Position numbers and translations under genes: made by a program
Assembly (NCBI GenBank): GCA_026389415.1
Contig: JAPLHX010000150.1
Coordinates: 1-16,665 of the forward strand
DNA: 16,665 nt
Origin: Coprothermobacterota bacterium
GTDB taxonomy: Bacteria; Caldisericota; JANLFM01
Direction of reading: 5' to 3'
Shown here: one piece after another, positions 7,251-13,549 of the stretch
Numbering within the stretch: the stretch's first letter is position 1
Layout of the letters: every line of letters begins with the position of its first letter
Notes under the pieces: model-generated
The model's input: the letters and a program-made list of their open reading frames with translations, nothing else
Told to the model about the DNA's origin: nothing
Database searches by the model: none

Positions 7251-9029
7251 CTAAGGGCTCGCCGGTTCTAGCAGCTTCTTTTGGATCCAGTCTTCCACGA
7301 CTTGCTCTAAAAGAGATAGGGGGATTTTTCCTGTACCCAGAATCTGCTTGTGAAATTGCTTGAGATCGAACCGATCTCCCAGCGCGTTTTTGGCTCGTTC
7401 CCGCAATTCCAGGATTTTCAGCATTCCCACCATGTAGGCAGTGGCTTGGCCGGGTGCCGAGGCATAGCGTGCGACAGCCTGCTCCGCCTCATTGGCCGCA
7501 AAACCAAGGGCATTGATCAAGTAAGTCTTGGCTTGCTCCCAGGTCCAGCCCTTGGCGTGAATTCCAGTATCGATGACCAAGCGGGCGGCGCGTAATGCTT
7601 CCAGTTGCAAGCGCCCCAGCTCTCCGGCCGGATTTCCCTCAAACCATCCCAGCTCCCAAGCCAACTGCTCGGCATAGAGCGCCCACCCTTCTTCAAGGGC
7701 AACATAGCTCAGCTCGAGACGACAAGCGGGAAGCGACAGGAAAAACACCATCGACAACTGCAGGTGATGACCGGGTATCGTTTCGTGATAGACCGTAGCG
7801 GGCAGGCTATATCTCGTTGCTTGGCCTCCGGCATAAAAAATGCCGGGGCGGTCGGGTGTGCCGGACGTGTAGAAATTGCCCATCGTGCTGGGCTTGATCT
7901 CCACCATCGGGAAGTTCGGCGGAAGGTCGAAGGCGATTTGCACCCGCGTTTCCGCTTCCGTGACTAGGGTGCGAGCTGTAGCTAATACCTCTGCTCCCGA
8001 GTAGACCCCCTGTTCCTGTGTCAGTCGGGCGAAGAGTTCGGGTAAGCTTTTGTCAGCGGGATAGCCGATTTCCGCAAATCGGGTCCGCATCTCCTTTTGA
8101 ACCCGCTCCAGTTGTTGTATACTTAGATTGTGGATTTCCTCGGCGGACAGGTCCGTGGATGTGTAATGATGAAGAAGGGTGGCGTAGTAGGCTGCGCCAT
8201 TTGCTAGCGAACCAATGCCGATCCCTTCGGGAGCCCGCGTTAGCAGCCCTTCGCAGTAGGAAAGCAACGCTTGGTAGCCGGGCAGTACCGATCGCTCTAT
8301 CGCTTTCGTGGCATTTTGCAGCAATTGGTCGCGCTTTTCCTCGGATAGTGGGCCATTGGCGGTTTTGGAAACAAGGGTTTGGTAGAAGGTGGTAGCGGTG
8401 GGGTTGCTGTTGGCCATCGCCTTCAAATCATAGATTACGGGAGCAAGCAGAGGGCGCGGAAGGATCACGCCGGCCTTTTCCCGCTGTTTCAATCCCTGGA
8501 TCAATTGATCGCATTTGCGTTGGACTTGGTTCAGACACTGCAAATAGCTTTCGCATTGCGCTTCGGTCTCCAACGGGTGAAGATCCGTAAAGAATTGCTC
8601 AAGCTGGTAGTGCTGGCTGAACACGGTGGGGTTGAATGAGTAGTCGTTGTAGAGATAGGGGTGGCCGGCGACACGGTCGTCCAGATACCAGTCGTAGGCT
8701 TTCGCTGTCAGTTGCTGTTCTGAATCAAGTTTAGTGAAATCATACTGACGCAACAGATTCAGTACAGACTCCTCCAAGGCCTGTGTTTCCCGCAGAAAGC
8801 CGTCTGAGAGGTCGTTCAAGTTTCCCCAACCTCCGCGTCCCGTGGTGATCATGTATTCCGGCTCGCGCTGAATTAGGCGGAGAAATGACTTCTCTATGAA
8901 GGTGTCGAAATCCAGATTCTCCAAATCCGCAATCGAAGAAGGGGAGGGAGAGGGAGAAGGGGGAGCCGAGCAACCTCCCAATAAAAGACAGATCAGCAGA
9001 AATGCAATGGTCCATTGACGTTTTCTCAA
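7251..9029 (-). CDS. DUF885 family lipoprotein, predicted metallohydrolase
   Basis: A 592-residue DUF885 protein, normal length for the family. The start is TTG at 9029: GGAGGG lies 6 nt upstream, and this start gives a clean lipoprotein signal with lipobox LLLGGC (Cys20), followed by a Ser/Pro linker. The frame is open further upstream, but that extension lacks an SD and would bury the signal peptide. The family signature HETIPGHH (415-422) is the predicted metal and catalytic site, followed by EEGWALYAEQLAWELG. DUF885 members are treated as M3/M32-like metallopeptidases or hydrolases of unknown substrate. The protein should be anchored to the outer face of the membrane. The TTG overlaps the stop of the 71-residue ORF (TTGA), so translation is coupled within the operon. 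Confidence 0.93.
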   Translation of the reverse strand: MRKRQWTIAFLLICLLLGGCSAPPSPSPSPSSIADLENLDFDTFIEKSFLRLIQREPEYMITTGRGGWGNLNDLSDGFLRETQALEESVLNLLRQYDFTKLDSEQQLTAKAYDWYLDDRVAGHPYLYNDYSFNPTVFSQHYQLEQFFTDLHPLETEAQCESYLQCLNQVQRKCDQLIQGLKQREKAGVILPRPLLAPVIYDLKAMANSNPTATTFYQTLVSKTANGPLSEEKRDQLLQNATKAIERSVLPGYQALLSYCEGLLTRAPEGIGIGSLANGAAYYATLLHHYTSTDLSAEEIHNLSIQQLERVQKEMRTRFAEIGYPADKSLPELFARLTQEQGVYSGAEVLATARTLVTEAETRVQIAFDLPPNFPMVEIKPSTMGNFYTSGTPDRPGIFYAGGQATRYSLPATVYHETIPGHHLQLSMVFFLSLPACRLELSYVALEEGWALYAEQLAWELGWFEGNPAGELGRLQLEALRAARLVIDTGIHAKGWTWEQAKTYLINALGFAANEAEQAVARYASAPGQATAYMVGMLKILELRERAKNALGDRFDLKQFHKQILGTGKIPLSLLEQVVEDWIQKKLLEPASP

Positions 9030-9241
9030 TGTAATCCCTCCGTTTCTCGCGAGTTCTCCAAACGTTGTTTCCACAGCGGCCGCGCCGGCCCTGCCTTTTG
9101 TAGGGAGTGATACGTCAATTGCTCTCCATTCCACAAAACCGCATCGATCCCGTAGGGCGAGGGGGCCAGTCGTTGAACATCTCGGGTGCTTTGCAGTCGA
9201 ACGATCCGCGCATCAACTCTGGCGACCTCGACTCGGTTCAC
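9026..9241 (-). CDS. Small coupled ORF, 71 residues, possibly YoaP/thioredoxin-like fragment
   Basis: Begins at GTG 9241 with GAGGAG 8 nt upstream. The GTG overlaps the stop of the preceding 19-codon ORF (GTGA), and its own TGA overlaps the TTG start of the DUF885 gene. The middle part, IVRLQSTRDVQRLAPSPYG then AVLWNGEQLTYHSL, recalls the C-terminal half of the YoaP-like module found behind some GNAT acetyltransferases (a Ser-x-x-x-x-Q-x-x-x-P-x-P-Y pattern followed by an NG turn). The N-terminal half and any acetyltransferase are missing. It may be a small protein in its own right or the last readable piece of a decayed gene covering 9026-9422. The similarity is from memory of motif spacing and is weak. 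Confidence 0.5.
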   Translation of the reverse strand: MNRVEVARVDARIVRLQSTRDVQRLAPSPYGIDAVLWNGEQLTYHSLQKAGPARPLWKQRLENSRETEGLH

Positions 9242-9297
9242 CCCGGTTGCTCCTCGGCATACTCATCATTTTCCACTCCCAATCCGGCATCGCGCAA
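9238..9297 (-). CDS. Putative 19-codon ORF with strong SD
   Basis: TTG start at 9297 with AGGAGG 9 nt upstream, and a TGA that overlaps the GTG start of the 71-residue ORF. The SD directly follows the stop TAA of the 36-residue ORF. The peptide is acidic (GVENDEYAEEQPG) and matches nothing I know. It may be translated as a coupling device, or be part of a frameshifted longer gene. Confidence 0.3.
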   Translation of the reverse strand: MRDAGLGVENDEYAEEQPG

Positions 9298-9311
9298 GAC
9301 CGGTCGCCTCC

Positions 9312-9422
9312 TTACGGGTTATCTTCCACAGTAGAAGCTGATCTGACTTCACCCGACGAGCCTCGCTTTCCTTCTCTTTGTACCTTCAGCGGCGCTCTCT
9401 CTGATCGCAGCGGCGCCCTCAT
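9312..9422 (-). CDS. Putative 36-residue ORF coupled to the amidase gene
   Basis: ATG at 9422 overlaps the TGA of the upstream amidase (ATGA), and the ORF ends in TAA at 9312, immediately before a strong SD. The product is hydrophilic and basic at the start (MRAPLRSERAPLKVQREGK) and acidic near its end. A 9-bp direct repeat CAGCGGCGC (plus strand, 9388-9396 and 9408-9416) lies inside it. There is no recognisable domain. The exact start/stop overlap is the only support. Confidence 0.35.
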   Translation of the reverse strand: MRAPLRSERAPLKVQREGKRGSSGEVRSASTVEDNP

Positions 9423-10408
9423 GGTCGCTTCTTCTTTCTTGCACGGATGAACCGATACAGCAACCATGTCGGAAGTCCCATCGCCGCGCCGGCTTCCATG
9501 CCAAGCAGAATCCACCTTCCAATCTGGGGATTCGATTCCGTCTGTACGGGAATTGTAAGCAAATCGGAAACCAGGACCCCCCTTTCGGTGACCGATAGCT
9601 CGCCAGACCCTGCAAAACCTTGGTAGGTGGAAACGGTTTCGTCGCGCAGAGAAACTCGCCATATCTTGGAAAAATCCCGGTTTAGTGCGATGAACACCTC
9701 ACTCCGATTCGGTAGAAACACCATCGAACACAGGGTGGAAAAATCCCCGTCACTTTGTGCTCGACGTAACGTTTCAAACGCTTGTGTGGCGTCAAAACGG
9801 TCAAGCGTTTCAGCGATATATGCCCAGGCTTTCTGATAGCGGTCCGCTCCCGCGCCCCGCGTTTGTCGGAAATCCTTTCCCGCAAAATCGGCCAGGGAAA
9901 AATTGGCCATCAGGAGGAATTTCCCTTGAATGGGCGTGATCCGATTCTTCTCCGCCCCTGGTTCCAACACGAAGGCGTTGCCCTGGGAATCGGCAATCAA
10001 GGTGTGGAGAGAGGTCTGCCCCTCGACAACGCGGAGACTCGATAGCAAATCCATCGTTTGGGAGGCACTGGAGGTCTCTTCCAGTGCATAGTCCGATACA
10101 CGCCAGATGTACATCTGGTCTGGCCCGGCCTGCACCGCCGGCCATTCCGGTAAGAGCATCTGTACGCTGGAAAAAACACCATCGCTGTTCATGCCTACGG
10201 TGGAATACCAGGCTCCCTCTTGCGGGAATTCCATCCGGAAAACTTGACGCTCGTTTTTCCAGATCAGGCGAAACCGCAACTCTCGTGGTGGATAGTCAAA
10301 GTTCATCCCGTAGATCGGTTCGCCGGTATAGACTGCAAATCCCGTGCAGGCAAAGCGAAGCGCTGGATCAACGCCGACTTCCGCCGATATAGGTCCGCCG
10401 GATAGCAA
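9419..10408 (-). CDS. Choloylglycine-hydrolase-family (linear amide C-N hydrolase) secreted protein
   Basis: About 329 residues of an N-terminal-nucleophile hydrolase like bile-salt hydrolase and penicillin V acylase. The nucleophile Cys (C21 from the TTG at 10408) starts CTGFAVYTGEPIYGMNFDYP, whose Asp fits the family. GMNSDGVFSS, LHTLIADSQGNAFVLEPG, an Asn in LLMANFS and Arg in ADRYQKA follow in family order. The Arg just before the conserved Asn is replaced by Met (GMNFD). The C-terminus has a membrane helix (about 298-318) and a basic tail RARKKKRP. It probably cleaves an amide outside the cell; substrate unknown. The start is uncertain: the frame continues upstream through a perfect signal-peptide core (LVLLCLLFSLLSGGPISA) but meets TGA at 10442-10444. 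Without it, only TTG 10408 or a CTG is available, and neither has an SD. Confidence 0.8.
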   Translation of the reverse strand: MLSGGPISAEVGVDPALRFACTGFAVYTGEPIYGMNFDYPPRELRFRLIWKNERQVFRMEFPQEGAWYSTVGMNSDGVFSSVQMLLPEWPAVQAGPDQMYIWRVSDYALEETSSASQTMDLLSSLRVVEGQTSLHTLIADSQGNAFVLEPGAEKNRITPIQGKFLLMANFSLADFAGKDFRQTRGAGADRYQKAWAYIAETLDRFDATQAFETLRRAQSDGDFSTLCSMVFLPNRSEVFIALNRDFSKIWRVSLRDETVSTYQGFAGSGELSVTERGVLVSDLLTIPVQTESNPQIGRWILLGMEAGAAMGLPTWLLYRFIRARKKKRP

Positions 10409-10640
10409 AGAGAAAAGCAGGCAAAGCAGGACAAGCCGAAATCATTTCTTATAGAACTTATTCCTCAATTTCGGTTCAAGCCAGTTCCACAAGCTGTTCC
10501 TCCGGCCAGCCGGCAAACGAATTGTATCCGCAAGCGATAGGTTCGATTTAGTCAGTTCGACAACCATGCTCGCACTCTTTCCCCAAAACGTTCCAAAATT
10601 GGATCAAAACCGACGGAGATTCGTTCACTACCCTTTGTAT

Positions 10641-10672
10641 CGAAAGGAGCGGCGCTACGGTCGCTCCTTTCG
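10641..10672. repeat. Perfect 11-bp inverted repeat (hairpin)
   Basis: CGAAAGGAGCG at 10641-10651 pairs exactly with CGCTCCTTTCG at 10662-10672 across a 10-nt loop. No T-tract follows on either strand, so it is not a standard terminator. It lies in the gene-poor stretch 10409-11265, near a Y1-transposase remnant, and could be a REP-type element. Confidence 0.7.
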
Positions 10673-10720
10673 TCCTCGTTGCCGCAAGCGGTTGCCCAAG
10701 CACGTTGGAAAACCTCCATG

Positions 10721-11064
10721 TTTCAGCTTGCGGTTCGTGTCCATCTACCCTTCAAATCATATCTATTGGATGTTGGGTGACCGGCCTTTCGTTCGGAAAA
10801 CAGCAGGGCCCCGGCTGGCAGCCTTGGCTGTATCTTGTTGTGTGGTGAAATCCGGCGGGTTCACCCGACTCAGAGGGATGGATCACGCTGACATTGAATT
10901 TCGAGTCCTTCTCTGCGGCCCGAGCTCGTCTGCTGGGACTGGGCCGGGCGGTGGAAATCCTCGAACCTCGGGCATTGCGCTGCAGTGTGCAGGACTTTGC
11001 CGAACAGATCGCCAATCTTTACAAGGACCGGACTGTATCCAAGATAGATCGGGACTTTTCTTGA
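10721..11064 (+). pseudogene. Remnant of a WYL-domain transcriptional regulator (C-terminal part)
   Basis: From 10849 to the TGA at 11064 one frame reads 71 residues containing GWITLTLNFESFSAARARLL, then GLGRAVEILEPRALR and DFAEQIANLY. This is the typical end of WYL-domain (YafY/PafBC-like) regulators: strand, AAR-x-LLGLG, VEVLEP, LR, final helix with LY. Upstream, FQLAVRVHLPFKSYLLDVG (about 10721-10777, another frame) fits the preceding WYL C-terminal strand, and GDRPFVRKTAG lies in a third frame. In-frame stops at about 10780 and 10846 and two frame changes show that the copy is broken. The N-terminal helix-turn-helix and the WYL core were not found. The gene would have acted as a ligand-sensing repressor or activator. 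Confidence 0.6.
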
Positions 11065-11174
11065 ACGAAATACTCCCGATTCGCATCGTCGAGAAATAGA
11101 TCGCACTTCTCGATGCCGCATACCATCACATGCTGGACAAGTCTGAATCGATCTAGCCTGGCGAGTCTTGGCAG
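11061..11174 (-). pseudogene. Fragment of a Y1 (IS200/REP-associated-like) transposase N-terminus
   Basis: Minus-strand codons from about 11174 read LPRLARLDRFRLVQHVMVCG then IEKCDLFLDDANREYFV. This matches the standard N-terminal block of Y1-type transposase-like proteins (PR-x-AR-x-D, HHV-x-x-RGIE, IF-x-DD-x-DRE-x-F). Similarity stops at about 11061, beside the end of the WYL remnant, so only about 38 residues remain. The HUH motif region and catalytic Tyr are absent. There is no usable start (CTG in place of ATG). It is a dead trace of a mobile element or of a domesticated RAYT gene. Confidence 0.6.
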
Positions 11175-11265
11175 GGGATCAGTGCAAGAGCGTCTGCATG
11201 AGTTAGTCAACAATTGAACAACGTCCCTGAGAATCCGAATGCTGATTCCACGTCGTGCGAAGAAA

Positions 11266-11769
11266 CTAAGCTCCTGCGGGTGAGGCAAATGCTTCCAGCA
11301 TCTTCAGCGCCCGTGGTAAGAGGCGGGCCAAACGCCGCTTTCGCTCGTGCAAAGCCGAGAAACGGAAGGGAGAATGCCTCTCCAAGTCCTCCAGGTACTC
11401 GCGCGAAACCAATCTTCCGGCGGCGCCCACTGCACTGATCACCAACAAACGCAAACTACCAACCAACAGCTCTTGAAAAGGTAGCGCATCCGGTTGGGGG
11501 AAATAGATCACGCCTTGGGTAACGCGAGCACCGAAGGTTAGCAGTCGATTTGTGATTCCATCCAATGGCCAACGGGTCGCTGTTTGCGAAAACACGGTGA
11601 GGATCCCGGCTTTGCGGTCGTCGATTACATCCTGGAGATCGTCGGCCAATTGCATGTAACAACCGAGCCCATACAGAAACTGGGCTTGCTCGCAAGAAAC
11701 ATCTTTCGCCACCAGGTAACCGTCGGCTAAGACCGAGGCTCCACCCTTGGCGAAGGAGATACCCAACAC
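11266..11769 (-). CDS. Class 1 isoprenoid-synthase-fold protein, C-terminal part (frameshifted)
   Basis: The second half of the protein that begins at 12428. The frame reads HFPDVLGISFAKGGASVLAD, then an all-helical segment with LYGLGCYMQLADDLQDVIDD, the second Asp-rich motif (DDLQD) expected of class 1 terpenoid or prenyl-diphosphate synthases. The remaining helices follow, with a basic end. True homology starts a few codons before the GTG at 11769 and joins the upstream ORF at an AAA run (11786-11788): one extra A would restore a single reading frame of about 387 codons. It is unlikely to be a separately translated gene, because there is no SD before 11769. The ORF ends at TAG 11266; no terminator is visible downstream. 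Confidence 0.75.
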   Translation of the reverse strand: MLGISFAKGGASVLADGYLVAKDVSCEQAQFLYGLGCYMQLADDLQDVIDDRKAGILTVFSQTATRWPLDGITNRLLTFGARVTQGVIYFPQPDALPFQELLVGSLRLLVISAVGAAGRLVSREYLEDLERHSPFRFSALHERKRRLARLLPRALKMLEAFASPAGA

Positions 11770-12428
11770 ATCTGGAAAATGGACCTTTCACGGCCATCGG
11801 AGGGCGAAACTGTATCGCCTTCCAGTTTTTGGCGGAAACGTCGGTTGAACTCACGTTTGTCCTGTAGGGAGAGAGCTGGATCGTCGAGCAGATTGTCGCT
11901 GCATGGATACAACATGCTGTAGGCAAAAACGGAGGGAGTGAGCTGGACCGGTTGGCCAAAAAATGTTTGCAATCCGTTCATGGTCCAGACATTGCGCTGG
12001 GCCTGGAAAATGTCTTGTGCGGGGATTTTGGAATCGAAACCACGCGCTTGCCGGGCGAAGTGTACACCGACATCCATAAACCCTTTCGACCGGAACGCTT
12101 CCACCTGCCGTTCCTCCCAATCCAGTGCTTCTTGGGCAAAATGACCGAATCCGGTAAAGATCCGTTCCTGGCATGCCTGTCGTTCGCTCGGATTGCGGGG
12201 GATCCCCTGGAACTCCCTCTCTAAAAAAAGAAGGAATCGGTCGAGATGACTTTCCCGCTCCGTTTGCTGGCGATAGGAGTAGACGGGCTCCAAATCGGGC
12301 GTCTGGTTGCTAGCCCACCAGATGTCGCGCGCCTGTTCCCAGAGAGGTCGGGCCATGGGGTGAACGGCTGCATGGTCCGACATTGCATTCATGGGAGCGC
12401 AGCCGAACGCGCTCGGTTCGCGCGCCAT
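11727..12428 (-). CDS. Class 1 isoprenoid-synthase-fold protein, N-terminal part (frameshifted)
   Basis: About 214 residues are homologous before the frame breaks at 11786-11788; the last 19 codons are out-of-frame tail. The sequence is helix-rich, with NVWTMNGLQTFFGQPVQLTP, then YSMLYPCSDNLLDDPALS, in which D178 and D182/D183 form the first Asp-rich Mg-diphosphate motif. Together with DDLQD in the second part this fits proteins annotated as class 1 isoprenoid biosynthesis enzymes. The prenyl substrate and product cannot be told. The start is uncertain: ATG 12428 lies 33 nt after the AlaX stop with only a distant AGGAG, and Mets at residues 13, 16 and 25 are alternatives. It is cotranscribed with the AlaX gene upstream. 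Confidence 0.72.
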   Translation of the reverse strand: MAREPSAFGCAPMNAMSDHAAVHPMARPLWEQARDIWWASNQTPDLEPVYSYRQQTERESHLDRFLLFLEREFQGIPRNPSERQACQERIFTGFGHFAQEALDWEERQVEAFRSKGFMDVGVHFARQARGFDSKIPAQDIFQAQRNVWTMNGLQTFFGQPVQLTPSVFAYSMLYPCSDNLLDDPALSLQDKREFNRRFRQKLEGDTVSPSDGRERSIFQMCWVSPSPRVEPRS

Positions 12429-12461
12429 TTGATTGAAGAAGGGGCTCCTGCCGAGATGTCA

Positions 12462-13193
12462 TCAAGCATCAATCGATCTGCCTTCCAGCGAGATGTAGAT
12501 CCGTTTATTGATCTTGCCCTTGCTCTTGTAATCCGCGACTCGCATACGTCCTACTTCTTGGGTGCCAGCCACATGAGTTCCTCCATCAGCCTGCAAATCT
12601 AACCCCACGATCTCCACAATACGCACTGCGCGAATCCCTTCCGGTAATAGATTGATCTTGGTTCGAATCAGATCCGGGATCCCAAACGCTTCCTGGCGGG
12701 GAAGAACGGCCACCCGAATCGGGCGGGCTGCCTCCACCTCCCGATTCACCCGGGTCTCAATCTCGGTCACCAGCTCCTGTCGCATGGTCTGGAACTCGAA
12801 GTCCATTCGTCCTTCCAACGGATCCATATTCCCACCCGTGACCTGTGCGCCGTAGTCGCGCCATACCACGCCGCAGAGAATGTGCAATGCAGTATGCGTG
12901 CGCATCAATGCATAGCGGCGGGCCCAGTCCAATCGCCCCAGCACGACGGATCCTTCCGCCGGCAACCTGCCCTCCAAGACATGCCAAATCCGATCGTCTT
13001 GTTTGAATACCCGGGTTACCGGGGTATCCTGCCCCAAGACAGCAAACCAACCCAAGTCGTGCGGTTGACCACCGCCACCCGGGAAAAAGGCGGTGCGGTT
13101 CAATTCCACAGCGCTGGTCTCCGGATCCGCTGTGACCACCATCGCTTCAAACTCGCGGATGTTGCTGTCGGTTTGGTACAAAAGATCGGTCAT
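12462..13193 (-). CDS. AlaX-type alanyl-tRNA editing protein
   Basis: 243 residues, the size of AlaX-M, a free-standing homologue of the alanyl-tRNA synthetase editing domain. It hydrolyses mischarged Ser- (or Gly-) tRNA(Ala) in trans. FFPGGGGQPHDLG (37-49) is the glycine-rich AlaX-M/AlaRS motif. HTALH (100-104) gives two zinc ligands, and DLQADGGTHVAGTQEVG (199-215) gives H207. The Cys usual before GGTH in many homologues is Asp203 here, a variant I recall from other AlaX proteins. Start ATG 13193 has AAGGAGG 6 nt upstream; the open frame extends further to 13346 but without family similarity. It is first in a two-gene unit with the isoprenoid-fold gene. Confidence 0.92.
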   Translation of the reverse strand: MTDLLYQTDSNIREFEAMVVTADPETSAVELNRTAFFPGGGGQPHDLGWFAVLGQDTPVTRVFKQDDRIWHVLEGRLPAEGSVVLGRLDWARRYALMRTHTALHILCGVVWRDYGAQVTGGNMDPLEGRMDFEFQTMRQELVTEIETRVNREVEAARPIRVAVLPRQEAFGIPDLIRTKINLLPEGIRAVRIVEIVGLDLQADGGTHVAGTQEVGRMRVADYKSKGKINKRIYISLEGRSIDA

Positions 13194-13220
13194 CGTGTGC
13201 CTCCTTTTGCCCATCATATA

Positions 13221-13524
13221 ACGGAGCGAGTCGATGAAGCCAAACTGCTCTTCGATCCCTATCTTCAACCTCGCCCCAGTGCGGAGTTGCTCGACTATTT
13301 CGAGTTTGGCCTGTTGCCGGGGATCCCGGGGCTCTACCGGGCCCAAGACCTGCGCTGAACCGAGATCGCACCTTGCCCTCCCCGTTTTGACGCTGCGGCA
13401 GTTGGTGGAGGAAATTGGACTAGCGCTGCTGATCCCGATCCATACCGAGCACCCAGAACTGTTCGCCGATTGGGGTCCAAAGCTGCTCGTGCCGGAAAAA
13501 GGGAAGCTGATTTTGTTAGGTTAA
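13221..13524 (+). pseudogene. Internally deleted MBL-fold (RNase J-like) hydrolase remnant
   Basis: Two pieces of one protein family lie in different frames. At 13221-13358, AKLLFDPYLQPRPSAELLDY then FEFGLLPGIPGLYRAQDL resembles the region just after the first strands of certain MBL-fold exonuclease-like proteins (DYLELGLLPPLPGLYR pattern). At about 13380-13524, TLRQLVEEIGLALLIPIHTE then HPELFADWGPKLLVPEKGK resembles the family C-terminus (IHTE, final strand, PEKGK). Everything between, including the catalytic HxHxDH, is gone, and the first strands are also missing where the piece abuts the AlaX start. It is therefore a non-functional deletion derivative on the strand opposite its neighbours. 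It fills most of the 356-bp gap at 13194-13549. Confidence 0.6.
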
Positions 13525-13549
13525 TCGGCTGGAGGACGCCAGTTCGTTC

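Larger units (their letters stand above)
10409..11265. other. Gene-poor interval
   Basis: About 860 bp without an intact gene. It holds the lost 5' end of the amidase gene (10409-10468), a 41-codon minus-strand ORF at 10442-10567 in the same frame as that gene, the 11-bp hairpin at 10641-10672, the WYL remnant and the Y1-transposase fragment. The 177-codon plus-strand ORF at 10566-11099 is out of frame with the WYL remnant and is not supported. Confidence 0.6.

Noticed and set aside
10442..10444. TGA recoding as tryptophan or another amino acid
   Set aside because: TGA ends pfk, the kinase ATPase part and AlaX at the expected C-termini, so the standard code is in use.
10566..11099. 177-codon plus-strand ORF
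   Set aside because: Its frame differs from the recognisable WYL C-terminus on the same strand, its composition is implausible (many Arg, Cys, Pro) and no domain fits.
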